Assembly: GCA_018827375.1 (NCBI GenBank)
Contig: JAHJYW010000007.1
Location: 26,383 to 90,382 of the forward strand
DNA from: Alphaproteobacteria bacterium
GTDB lineage: Bacteria > Pseudomonadota > Alphaproteobacteria > Caulobacterales > Hyphomonadaceae
Reading direction: 5' to 3'
Length of the DNA: 64,000 bases
In this document: positions 39,256-49,858 of the stretch, piece after piece
Position numbering within the stretch: position 1 is the first letter of the stretch
Layout of the letters: each line of letters starts with the position of its first letter
Position numbers and translations under genes: made by a program
The notes under the pieces: model-generated
Seen by the model: only the letters and a program-made list of their open reading frames with translations
Databases searched by the model: none
What the model was told of the DNA's origin: nothing

Positions 39256-40002
39256 ATGTCACGGACACTGATCGCTGGAAACTGGAAAATGAATGGCCTG
39301 CGCGATGGCCTTTCGCAGATAGAGGCAGTGGCTGTTGCAGTTGGCGCCGGAAAAGAGGGGGTGACGGCGCTGCTTTGCCTGCCCGCCACGCTCGTGGCCT
39401 TGGGCGCTGCGGCAACAGGCCATTCTGCCCTGCGAATCGGTGGGGAAACCTGCCATCCGAACGAAAAAGGCGCACATACGGGCGATATTTCAGCGGAAAT
39501 GCTGGCGGATGCCGGCGCATCCCATGTGATCGTCGGGCATTCCGAGCGCCGCGCGGACCATGGCGAAACCGATTCCGTGGTTGCCTCCCAAGCCAAAGCT
39601 GCGCTTCGGGCGGGCCTCGTTCCGATCATCTGTGTGGGTGAAAGCCTTGCTGAGCGCGAGGCCGGACGGACGCTGGAGCGGATCGAAAGCCAACTCGCCG
39701 GATCAATCCCGGCCGGAATCGGCGCAAGCGATTTTGTGATTGCCTATGAACCAATTTGGGCCATCGGGACGGGAAAAGTGGCCAGTACGGAACAGATTGG
39801 CGAAGTTCACGGCGCCATCCGGGCCTGGCTCGCAAGCCGGTTTGACGCCGGCGCGTCCTCCACACCGATTCTGTATGGGGGTAGCATGAACCCGGGGAAT
39901 GCCGCTGAAATCCTTGCGGTAACTGATGTTAATGGCGGCCTGATCGGCGGTGCGAGCTTGAAGGCTGAGGATTTCCTCTCCATTTACATGTCAGCTATTT
40001 AA
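39256..40002 (+). CDS. tpiA: Triose-phosphate isomerase
   Basis: It interconverts DHAP and glyceraldehyde-3-phosphate. The 248-residue barrel has GNWKMNG with Lys11, the electrophilic His95 in VGHSERR, the catalytic Glu165 in [11 protein letters not shown], and the phosphate-binding YGGSMN. The open frame extends 5' to 39193, but AGGGA at 39244-39248 supports the ATG at 39256, where family similarity begins. secG follows 80 bases later. Confidence 0.97.
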   Translation: MSRTLIAGNWKMNGLRDGLSQIEAVAVAVGAGKEGVTALLCLPATLVALGAAATGHSALRIGGETCHPNEKGAHTGDISAEMLADAGASHVIVGHSERRADHGETDSVVASQAKAALRAGLVPIICVGESLAEREAGRTLERIESQLAGSIPAGIGASDFVIAYEPIWAIGTGKVASTEQIGEVHGAIRAWLASRFDAGASSTPILYGGSMNPGNAAEILAVTDVNGGLIGGASLKAEDFLSIYMSAI

Positions 40003-40082
40003 CCCAGACTGACGGGAGAGGCTTGGCGTTAGCCTTTATAGGCGATATGCGGGCCCCTTGATTTCAGGAAATTCGGTCCGCC

Positions 40083-40568
40083 ATGCAGAATCTTATCCTC
40101 GTCGTCCATATTTTCGCCTGTGTCATCATGACGGGGCTTGTTCTGATTCAGAAGTCGGAAGGCGGCGGTTTGGGAATGGGCGGCGGCGGCGGCGGCAATT
40201 CGCTGATGTCGGGTCGCGGCGCAGCGGGCGCTCTTGTACGCACGACGATCATTGTCGGCGGGGTGTTCTTCATTACGAGCCTCGCGCTTACGTCGATCGC
40301 CAACCGGGACAACGACACGCGCAGTGATGTCGAAAAGGCGCTCGGCGCCGACGATACGGGCGCCTCTGGCGGCCCAACGGACCTGTTTGACCCGTCTAGC
40401 ACGCTGCTGGATGGCCAAGATGGTGGCGCGGGCAGTCTCTCTACCCCGGAAGCGCCAACGGATGACCTGGTCGACCCGACCGCATCTGAACCTGCCGCGC
40501 CGCTTGGCGACCCGGCAGCAGAGGAAACCCCTGTTCCGACTGAACCCGAAACGGGCAATCCCCAGTAA
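40083..40568 (+). CDS. secG: Preprotein translocase subunit SecG
   Basis: This is an auxiliary subunit of the SecYEG channel. It has two membrane helices (residues about 2-20 and 55-77) flanking the Gly-rich loop KSEGGGLGMGGGGGG, the SecG signature. The 161-residue length exceeds the roughly 110 of E. coli because of a long acidic, Pro/Ala/Thr-rich C-terminal tail, common in alphaproteobacteria and probably disordered. tpiA-secG-pyrG is a conserved order. Confidence 0.94.
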   Translation: MQNLILVVHIFACVIMTGLVLIQKSEGGGLGMGGGGGGNSLMSGRGAAGALVRTTIIVGGVFFITSLALTSIANRDNDTRSDVEKALGADDTGASGGPTDLFDPSSTLLDGQDGGAGSLSTPEAPTDDLVDPTASEPAAPLGDPAAEETPVPTEPETGNPQ

Positions 40569-42976
<2,408 letters not shown>

Positions 42977-43132
42977 GATGTAGCTCCTTTTGGCGAGAAG
43001 CTAAGCCATGGCGCGCGCAAGGAAAGCGCCGAGCACAGAGAGCGCCAAAAGTGGTTATTGTCTCATGGACAGGCGCCACGCCTTTGCGGTGCGACACACT
43101 CTTGGCGATAGCGCGTTCCTTCACCCGAAGGA

Positions 43133-44356
43133 TCAGGCCTTGGAGACCTGGAACTGTCCGACATTGATGCGGCCATCGAGAAAACCGGCCTCGCAATAGG
43201 AGAGGTAGAAGTTCCACATGCGCTTGAACGGCTCGTCGAACCCGAAGCTCTGGATCTCGTCCCATTTATCGTTAAAGACGCGCGCCCATTCGTGACAGGT
43301 GCGGGCATAGTCCTGTCCGAAATAGTGGACGCCATCGTGGCGCAGGCCGGCCTTGGCAAACTGGTCCTTGAGAGCCGTTTCGCCGGGGAGCATGCCACCC
43401 GGAAAAATGTAGCGCTGGATGAAATCCACACGGTTGCGATAATTCTGGAAGAGGTCGTCATCAATGGTGATGATCTGGAGGGCGGCCTTGCCGCCTTGTT
43501 TCAGACTGTCGAAGATTTTTGCGAAATAGCTCGGCCAGTAGGATTCGCCCACGGCCTCGAACATTTCGATTGAAGCGACGCCGTCATAAAGGCCAGTATG
43601 GTCGCGATAGTCTTCAAGGCGAATTTCGACGCGCTCCGAGAGGCCCTCACGTTGCATGCGCTGCATGGCGTAATCGCGCTGTGAGGGGGAGATGGTTAGG
43701 CATGTGACCTTGCTGCCGCGTTGCTTAGCGGCGTATTCGGCAAAGCCGCCCCAGCCGCAGCCGATCTCCAGAATGTTGCTCGATGGGCCAGCCTCGATGC
43801 GGTCACATATGCCCTTGTACTTTACCTGTTGCGCCTGTTCGAGGGACTGGTTCGGGCTTTCGAAGATGGCCGAGGAATAGGTCATGCTGGGGTCAAGCCA
43901 GAGGCTATAAAAGTCATTACCAAGATCATAATGGGCCATGATGTTACGGCGCGCGCCGGCCTTGGAGTTCCTGTTGAACAGGTGGCGCACCATGTTGGCC
44001 CAGCGCACGACCATGCCGCCGCGGGCAAGGCGCTGTGCGCTTTCGAAATTGGCCGAGAAAAATTGCAACACTTTGGTGAGGTCTGGCGTGGACCACTGGC
44101 TATCCATGTAGGCTTCGGCGAAACCAACATCCCCTGCGGCCAACGCGCGCTTCACGAAGCTGTAATCGTGGACGATGATTTCCGCTTCCGGTCCTGGCTC
44201 GGTGTTGCGAAAAAGAATCTTGCGTCCGTCAGGCAGGGTGAACTGGAGCTTGCCACACTGCGTGCGCAGAAGGGTGAGTGCGGCCAGCCGGAAGGTGGTC
44301 GGCACACCCTTGAGGCGGCTGATTGATTGCGATGTAGCCAGGATTGGTTCGGTCAT
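43133..44356 (-). CDS. cfa: Cyclopropane-fatty-acyl-phospholipid synthase family methyltransferase
   Basis: This SAM-dependent enzyme acts on unsaturated fatty-acyl chains of membrane phospholipids. The 407-residue protein has an N-terminal lipid-binding domain, AHYDLGNDFYSLWLDPSMTY, SAM motif LEIGCGWGGFAEYA, and the C-terminal FIQRYIFPGGMLP. It is the last gene of the phrB-FAD-DUF1365-cfa operon (four-base overlap upstream). Relatives in such operons can make cyclopropane, methylated or furan-type fatty acids rather than classical CFA, so the exact product is open. Confidence 0.9.
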   Translation of the reverse strand: MTEPILATSQSISRLKGVPTTFRLAALTLLRTQCGKLQFTLPDGRKILFRNTEPGPEAEIIVHDYSFVKRALAAGDVGFAEAYMDSQWSTPDLTKVLQFFSANFESAQRLARGGMVVRWANMVRHLFNRNSKAGARRNIMAHYDLGNDFYSLWLDPSMTYSSAIFESPNQSLEQAQQVKYKGICDRIEAGPSSNILEIGCGWGGFAEYAAKQRGSKVTCLTISPSQRDYAMQRMQREGLSERVEIRLEDYRDHTGLYDGVASIEMFEAVGESYWPSYFAKIFDSLKQGGKAALQIITIDDDLFQNYRNRVDFIQRYIFPGGMLPGETALKDQFAKAGLRHDGVHYFGQDYARTCHEWARVFNDKWDEIQSFGFDEPFKRMWNFYLSYCEAGFLDGRINVGQFQVSKA

Positions 44357-45159
44357 GCGGCGTCTTTCTCGATGTTGGAACCCATGCTTCCGCTTTCCGA
44401 GGCGACTGTGGCATTGTGTTCTGGGGGATTTGGTTTCGGCCTGTACTTGGCGCCGCGCATCCAGATGCGAATGGCCTGCCAGTGTATGGCAAGCGTGACG
44501 CCGAGCGTGGAGAAAGGGCGGGTGAGGGCAAGCCGCAGGAAGCTGCCCTGATTGGCGGGGGCGCGTTGGGCGCGAATATTGGCCATATGCAGAAGCGTGC
44601 CATCCTTAATGCTCTCGACAACCACTCCTAGCCGGTCTGAGGGCGTTCTGAGCGTGAAGCGATAATTGCCGGTCACATCAAAGAAAGGCGAGACGTGGAA
44701 ATACTTCTTCGCTTCGTGCTGTGATCGGTCGCTCGCGACCGCAGCGACATAGGCATGGGTTTCGCCGAACGTGTTGTTCACTTCGTAGACGATGCCGCGC
44801 AGTTCGCCGTCAGGTCCGTACCCGTACCATAGGGATATGGGAGCGAATTTGTAGAAGAGATGGCGCGGGAAGGTGACGAGACGAATAGCGCCGCCATTCA
44901 GGGCAACTCCGGCTTTTGACAACATGTCCTCCGCCCAGGGGCGCAAGGGCACGTTGGCACGCGGGCCGTGATCCTTGCGGTGGAACGAGAACAGGCCTGG
45001 CCCGTCGACGGAGAAGAAACGTGTCTGTGCGTCTGCCTCGTCCAGCCGGTCGATGTCGATATCGATCATGGCGATGTTGTAGGCAAAGCGGCGCTCAAAC
45101 GGCACATAGCGTGCGTGTACCGTCTGGCCCCTCCACAAATTGAGCGCCGGGGCGGTCAA
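44353..45159 (-). CDS. DUF1365 family protein
   Basis: This protein of about 268 residues carries the DUF1365 hallmarks: LWRGQTVHARYVPFERRFAY at the start, FYKFAPISLWYGYGPDGELR and EVNNTFGETHAY in the middle, and KKYFHVSPFFDVTGNYRF. The biochemical function is unproven; the family co-occurs with FAD amine-oxidase-like and CFA-like genes in lipid-modification clusters. I place the start at a TTG at 45159 overlapping the upstream stop (GTTTGA); the frame is open further upstream but overlaps the preceding gene without family similarity. Its stop overlaps the cfa start. Confidence 0.85.
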   Translation of the reverse strand: MTAPALNLWRGQTVHARYVPFERRFAYNIAMIDIDIDRLDEADAQTRFFSVDGPGLFSFHRKDHGPRANVPLRPWAEDMLSKAGVALNGGAIRLVTFPRHLFYKFAPISLWYGYGPDGELRGIVYEVNNTFGETHAYVAAVASDRSQHEAKKYFHVSPFFDVTGNYRFTLRTPSDRLGVVVESIKDGTLLHMANIRAQRAPANQGSFLRLALTRPFSTLGVTLAIHWQAIRIWMRGAKYRPKPNPPEHNATVASESGSMGSNIEKDAA

Positions 45160-46472
45160 ACCGACACCTCTGCTGCAATCTCCATAAGAGGAGTTTTGTG
45201 CGAAGACGTGTAAATGTCTACATTTTTCACGTCCCACGGGACTTTTCCGCCGAGGGACAGCGCGGCTGAAAGACCGGATTTCAGGCCGTCTTCGTGGAAT
45301 CCTCGCCCCATCCATGCGCCTGCGAACCAGACCTTGTCCTGCCCCTGAATACGGTTCAGTCCACGCACTGCGGCCTCAGCAGCAGCGTCAAACTGTGGAT
45401 GGTCGAATGCGTATTTGTGGAAGGTAAGGTCGTCGCGCGGTGGCGCTTCCGGGTTGAGCGTGATGAAGAGCGGGCGGCTGTCATCAAGACTCTGAAGCCT
45501 GTTCATCCAGTAGCTGAGGCAGATGTCCCCATTGTCTTGCTTGATGACGTTCCAGCTGGCCCACGCGCGGCGGCGCGTCGGCATCAGGGCGGGGTCACGA
45601 TGCAGGTAGATCGTGTTCGGACGGTAACGGACCGAACGCAGGAGGAATGCCTGATCCTCGAAATTCTTATCCATAAGGCGCAGCGCCTGGTCTGAGTGGC
45701 AAGCCAGAATGACGTCGTCAAAGACCTGCGTATTCTTGTCTGCCGTGGTGACCATGACCCTCTCGCCGAAAGGGACCACGCGGATGACAGGCGAATTGGT
45801 GCGCACGCGACTGCCAAGAATTTGCGAGACAGCGCGGACATAGGTCTGGCTACCATCCGTGACGGTGCGCCATTGCGGACGCTCCTTGTGCATCAGGCGG
45901 TGGTTCTCGAAGAACTGGAAGAAACTGCGGGCGGGATAGTCGAGCATGTTCGCTTCTGGTGTGGACCAAATGGCGGCGCCCATGGGCAGGATGTAGTTGC
46001 AGCGGAAAGGCTGGTCGAAGCCGTGCATGTCGAGCCAGGCGCCAAGCGTTGTGTCCGCGATATTGCCAGAGGCATATTCGAGCCTAGCGAGATCGTTGAA
46101 CTTGAGGATCGTGCGCCAGAAGCGGTGGAATTTAGGGCTGAACAGATTACGCTTCTGGGCAAAGATCCCTCGGGCGGTGGACGCCCATTCCCAACCATCC
46201 CGGTCGGAAACGGCAAAGCTCATGTCAGAAGGCTGGGTGGCGACACCCAATGCATCGAAAAATCCGATAAGGTTCGGATAGTTCAGGCCATTATATACAA
46301 TGAATCCGAGATCGACCGCTGTCTCGTGGCCATCATAGTCGAATATATGCGTACAGGCATGGCCACCGAGGCGGTCTTCCGCTTCGAAGACGGTGACATC
46401 GGCGGTGTCCTTGAGCGCGTAAGCTGCGCCTAGGCCGGAAATGCCTGATCCGATAATGGCGATACGTTTCAT
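45156..46472 (-). CDS. FAD-dependent amine-oxidase-like oxidoreductase
   Basis: This 438-residue flavoprotein has the dinucleotide-binding IIGSGISGLGAAYAL at the N-terminus, EAEDRLGGHA, and the C-terminal FAD segment WFAGAWMGRGFHEDGLKSGL. The overall style (protoporphyrinogen-oxidase/desaturase-like) matches the flavoprotein that accompanies DUF1365 and CFA-like genes. A homologous protein in Rhodobacter sphaeroides is reported to act as a fatty-acid desaturase in furan fatty acid synthesis; transferring that role here is inference. Its start overlaps the phrB stop (ATGA). Confidence 0.85.
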   Translation of the reverse strand: MKRIAIIGSGISGLGAAYALKDTADVTVFEAEDRLGGHACTHIFDYDGHETAVDLGFIVYNGLNYPNLIGFFDALGVATQPSDMSFAVSDRDGWEWASTARGIFAQKRNLFSPKFHRFWRTILKFNDLARLEYASGNIADTTLGAWLDMHGFDQPFRCNYILPMGAAIWSTPEANMLDYPARSFFQFFENHRLMHKERPQWRTVTDGSQTYVRAVSQILGSRVRTNSPVIRVVPFGERVMVTTADKNTQVFDDVILACHSDQALRLMDKNFEDQAFLLRSVRYRPNTIYLHRDPALMPTRRRAWASWNVIKQDNGDICLSYWMNRLQSLDDSRPLFITLNPEAPPRDDLTFHKYAFDHPQFDAAAEAAVRGLNRIQGQDKVWFAGAWMGRGFHEDGLKSGLSAALSLGGKVPWDVKNVDIYTSSHKTPLMEIAAEVSV

Positions 46473-47938
46473 GCGGCGTTCCGTTTTTCTTTGAGTCTAT
46501 CATACGCGTCGAGGGCGCGCTGGCGGGCAGTGGGATGATCGACGATCGGCTTGGGGTAGGTTGTGCCGAGGGTTATTTCGGCCTTCTTAAGGGTGGCGCT
46601 GTCTGCTTCCCACGGGGTATGCAAAATCTTGTCGGGCAGGCCGCATAATTCCGGGCACCAGCGCCGGACATAGATGCCATTGGGATCGAACTTCTGTCCC
46701 TGCGTGATCGGATTGAAGACGCGGAAATAGGGAGCAGCGTCGGCGCCGCTTCCAGCTGTCCACTGCCAGCTGGCTGCATTGGCAGCAGGATCGGCATCAA
46801 CGAGCGTATCCCAGAACCAGTCCTCGCCGACCTGCCATGGCAGGAGCAGGTGCTTGGTCAGGAAGGACGCCACAATCATCCTTACCCGGTTGTGCATGTA
46901 GCCCGTATGCCAGAGCTGGCGCATGCCGGCATCAACAATTGGATAGCCGGTTCGACCTTCTTTCCAGGCCTGGAGCGCATCGGAATCGCTGCGCCAGGGC
47001 ATGAGATCGAAATCGGAATTGTAATTCTCTGTCGCGAGGTCCGGATTATAGTAAAGCTGCACGTAAGAGAATTCCCGCCAGACGACTTCCGATAGATAAG
47101 TCATGGCGTTGGATTCATCGAACTTCCCTGCACTGATACCAGTTTGCACGGCGCGCCAGATTTGGACGGGGCTGATCTCGCCAAAATGGAGATGCGGGGA
47201 AAGGCGCGACGTACCGGCTTCCTTGTCAGGACGGTTGCGGTCGTCTGAATAGGTATTAATTGGGCCTTCGAGAAAATTCCAGAGCCGTTCGGTGGCGCCT
47301 GACTCGCCGGGGCTCCATTCCGAGTCCAGACCGCCAGACCAGTCAGGTGCAACGGGCTGCAGGCCGAGCGATTCGAGGCTTTCAGAAGCGACTTCCGGGC
47401 CTGTAAAGGATTTAGGCATGGGCAGAAGCGAGGGTGCCTGGTAGGTCGACCGCATGGCTTTCCAATAGGGTGTGAAAACCTTGTACGGCGTGCCGGAGCC
47501 AGTCGTGATTTCCCATGGCTCCGTCAGAAGGCGACCATTGAAGGTGCTGACCTCTATGCTGCCCCGCTTCAGATTTGTTTTGAGTTCTGTATCCATTGCA
47601 CGTTCGGGCCCGCCATAGCGACGGTTCCAGAAAACGGATACGCCGCCGGTTTCTGCGATCACATCGGATATTACTTTGGCGGTTTCGCCAGAGCGAATCG
47701 TCAGACATCCCCCTGCTGCTTCAATCTGGTGGATATGCGCGGCGAGTGACTTGCCTAACCACCATTTTGAAGCCCCACCACGCGGACGAAAACCCGATGA
47801 AACTTCGTCATGTATGTATAACAGCACAAGCGGACGGCCGGTGCTTACAGCCGCCGCAAGCGCTGGGTTGTCTGCAAGTCTCAGATCTTCGCGGAACCAG
47901 ACGATGGCGGGGGCAGAAACAGTCAGGACAGGCTCCAA
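46469..47938 (-). CDS. phrB: Deoxyribodipyrimidine photolyase
   Basis: This light-driven repair enzyme reverses cyclobutane pyrimidine dimers. The 489-residue protein has the antenna domain (IVWFREDLRLADNPAL) and a C-terminal FAD domain with HFGEISPVQIW, MRQLWHTGYMHNR and WQWTAGSGADAAPYFRVFNP, the class I CPD photolyase signature. No ATG or GTG fits: an in-frame TAG lies just upstream, so the TTG at 47938 is the best start, giving a leader of about 17 bases from the ECF-type promoter at 47962-47991. It is the first gene of a four-gene operon. Confidence 0.93.
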   Translation of the reverse strand: MEPVLTVSAPAIVWFREDLRLADNPALAAAVSTGRPLVLLYIHDEVSSGFRPRGGASKWWLGKSLAAHIHQIEAAGGCLTIRSGETAKVISDVIAETGGVSVFWNRRYGGPERAMDTELKTNLKRGSIEVSTFNGRLLTEPWEITTGSGTPYKVFTPYWKAMRSTYQAPSLLPMPKSFTGPEVASESLESLGLQPVAPDWSGGLDSEWSPGESGATERLWNFLEGPINTYSDDRNRPDKEAGTSRLSPHLHFGEISPVQIWRAVQTGISAGKFDESNAMTYLSEVVWREFSYVQLYYNPDLATENYNSDFDLMPWRSDSDALQAWKEGRTGYPIVDAGMRQLWHTGYMHNRVRMIVASFLTKHLLLPWQVGEDWFWDTLVDADPAANAASWQWTAGSGADAAPYFRVFNPITQGQKFDPNGIYVRRWCPELCGLPDKILHTPWEADSATLKKAEITLGTTYPKPIVDHPTARQRALDAYDRLKEKRNAA

Positions 47939-47961
47939 AGGCTACAAGTGAGTATTTGCTT

Positions 47962-47991
47962 CTATTACGGCCCGCAGGCGCATCTGGATCA
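47962..47991 (-). promoter_or_regulatory. Candidate ECF sigma (RpoE/ChrR-type) promoter for the phrB operon
   Basis: On the minus strand TGATCC (47986-47991) is followed after exactly 18 bases by TAATAG (47962-47967). This fits the TGATCC-N18-TA consensus of the alphaproteobacterial RpoE/ChrR (ECF11) system that answers singlet oxygen. The expected start point, near 47955, lies about 17 bases before the phrB start codon. No ECF sigma or ChrR gene is in the window. Confidence 0.65.
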
Positions 47992-48061
47992 GTTGATGCC
48001 GCGATGGGTTTCGCGCTGCGCACTGCAGGGCTATATCCTTGTAACAAAAGGAGTCGCCAAC

Positions 48062-48142
48062 ATGGCCTTGTATATCGGGCTTAACACCTATTGCTCTGTA
48101 ATTGCTTCAAATTACGTAGATTGTCTGGCGGATCATAACTGA
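48062..48142 (+). CDS. Candidate 26-residue leader ORF coupled to hldE
   Basis: An ATG at 48062 is preceded by AAGGAG (48048-48053) at eight bases, a far better ribosome site than the weak GGCGGA in front of hldE. The ORF reads MALYIGLNTYCSVIASNYVD and six more residues, ending in a TGA that overlaps the hldE ATG (TGATG). The composition is not obviously membrane or basic. It may be a coupling or leader peptide. Alternatively the site could serve no peptide function; no homology can be judged by eye. Confidence 0.35.
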   Translation: MALYIGLNTYCSVIASNYVDCLADHN

Positions 48143-49608
48143 TGGATACGGCTGCACTTATAGCACTTGTACGCGCCGCGGCAGGCAAACGCGTCGTTTG
48201 TGTTGGCGATGTCATGCTCGACCGGTTTGTGTATGGCCATGTGGCCCGGATATCACCCGAAGCGCCTGTGCCGATCATGCGGCGGACTCGGGAAGCGGCC
48301 ATGCCGGGCGGCGCAGGCAATGTGGGTCGCAACCTCTCGACCCTGGGCATGCGGACATCACTCATAGGCGTTGTTGGTGACGATGCAGAGGGGCGCGCCC
48401 TGGCAGAATTGCTGGGCCAGATTGACGGCGTGGAATCTGACTTGATCGTCATGCGCGACCGACCGACAACACTGAAGACACGCTTTGTGGCAGGTGGTCA
48501 GCAATTGCTGCGCGTCGATGCCGAGGATACAAAGGCGATCGACCTGTCGACGGAAGCTGATCTGGTCGTGTCTCTGGAAGACGCGGCGAAGGATGCCAGC
48601 CTGATCATCCTGTCCGACTATGCGAAGGGCGCCGTGACGCCGGGCGTTATCGAGGCCGCGATTGCGGCTGGACGTGCGCACGGCATCCCGGTGATTGCCG
48701 ACCCCAAGGGGCTGGATTTTGCACGTTATGGCGCGGTGGATGTTCTGAAGCCAAACGCTGTCGAGCTGAGCCAGGCCATGGGCCTGCCCGTCGAGACAGA
48801 CCGCGATGCCGCCGAAGCGCTGGGGCAGGCGCTGAGCATCCTGCCAGCGAAAGCGATTGTTGTGACGCGCGCCGCAAAAGGCATGTCGTTCGCCAATCAG
48901 GGCGGCGAAGTGATGCATCGCTCAGGCGAGGCGCGGGAGGTTTATGATGTGTCCGGCGCAGGCGACACGAGCATTGCCGCACTGGCGCTTGGACTGGCCG
49001 CTGGCGGAACGATGGAGGAGGCGGTGTCGCTGGCCATTGCGGCCTCGGGGATCGCGGTAGGCAAGTCAGGCACGGCAACCGTGGCGGCTAGCGAGCTGAA
49101 ACAGGCGTTGCAGATGGGCATGCGCAATGGCGGTGTGTCGCATGTGCCGCTGGAGACATTGAAGGACCAGGTGGAAGTCTGGCGGGATGCGCAGCTGACC
49201 GTCGGTTTCACGAATGGCTGTTTCGACATTCTCCATCCAGGCCACCTGCGCGTGCTGGAGGAAGCCAAAGCGCGCTGCGGCCGGCTCGTCGTCGGGCTGA
49301 ATTCCGATGCCTCGGTCAAGCGCCTGAAAGGGCCGACACGACCGGTGAATGATGAAGTCTCCCGGGCGCGCGTGCTATCTGGCCTATCGGCCGTGGATGC
49401 GGTCGTGGTGTTTGATGAGGATACGCCGTTGGCGCTGATCGAGGCGCTCCAACCAGACCTGCTGGTGAAGGGCGGAGACTATTCCATCGACACAATTGTC
49501 GGTGCTGATGTCGTGCTGGCGCGCGGCGGGACTGTGCACATCGTGCCGCTGGTGGATGGGCAGTCCACGACAGCTGCCATAGCGCGCGCGAGCGCGCAGG
49601 CCGAATGA
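48142..49608 (+). CDS. hldE: Bifunctional heptose-7-phosphate kinase / heptose-1-phosphate adenylyltransferase
   Basis: It makes ADP-heptose for the LPS inner core: phosphorylation at C1, then adenylylation. The 488-residue protein is a fusion of a PfkB-type kinase (residues about 1-325; PGGAGNVGRNL, catalytic VSGAGDTS) and a nucleotidyltransferase (about 350-488; TNGCFDILHPGHLRVLEEA with the HxGH motif). Full length. The TGATG overlap with the small upstream ORF and the ATGA overlap with the small downstream ORF suggest coupled translation. Confidence 0.96.
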   Translation: MDTAALIALVRAAAGKRVVCVGDVMLDRFVYGHVARISPEAPVPIMRRTREAAMPGGAGNVGRNLSTLGMRTSLIGVVGDDAEGRALAELLGQIDGVESDLIVMRDRPTTLKTRFVAGGQQLLRVDAEDTKAIDLSTEADLVVSLEDAAKDASLIILSDYAKGAVTPGVIEAAIAAGRAHGIPVIADPKGLDFARYGAVDVLKPNAVELSQAMGLPVETDRDAAEALGQALSILPAKAIVVTRAAKGMSFANQGGEVMHRSGEAREVYDVSGAGDTSIAALALGLAAGGTMEEAVSLAIAASGIAVGKSGTATVAASELKQALQMGMRNGGVSHVPLETLKDQVEVWRDAQLTVGFTNGCFDILHPGHLRVLEEAKARCGRLVVGLNSDASVKRLKGPTRPVNDEVSRARVLSGLSAVDAVVVFDEDTPLALIEALQPDLLVKGGDYSIDTIVGADVVLARGGTVHIVPLVDGQSTTAAIARASAQAE

Positions 49609-49784
49609 GCGAGACAGCCGCCAGCGTCGCCGGACAATTGATGCGCCAGTATGGCGAGGATGCTGCCGTGATTGCAACACTGCGGGCGGCTGAGGTGGCG
49701 GCGCAGGGCGATGTCGAAGCACTGGCGCATTGGGATGCCGTGATCGCGATGATCGAAGGAACTGATACAGGCCCGGCGAGCTGA
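49605..49784 (+). CDS. Small conserved-looking protein of 59 residues after hldE
   Basis: The ATG at 49605 overlaps the hldE stop (ATGA). The translation starts MSETAASVAGQLMRQYGEDA, continues through two more helix-like stretches, including ATLRAAEVAAQGDVEALAHW, and ends at the TGA at 49784. The pattern, a short helical protein with a GEDAA motif and a conserved Trp near a D-V/I-A-I core, is like small uncharacterised alphaproteobacterial proteins I recall, but I cannot name a family with confidence. Codon use looks like that of neighbouring genes. The function is unknown. Confidence 0.7.
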   Translation: MSETAASVAGQLMRQYGEDAAVIATLRAAEVAAQGDVEALAHWDAVIAMIEGTDTGPAS

Positions 49785-49858
49785 GGAAACTGCCGCCGAG
49801 CCAGCAACCAGTGTGTTGCCTGTGCGTTCAATCAAACCTTTGACATCAGGATACCCGA

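Noticed and set aside
43117..43132. TCCTTC/GAAGGA hairpin just after the cfa stop
   Set aside because: It has a short stem and no T-run on the minus strand, so it is not a convincing terminator.
43008..43199. 63-codon plus-strand ORF between the SDR gene and cfa
   Set aside because: It has no good ribosome site, overlaps the cfa 3' end antisense, and looks like chance sequence.
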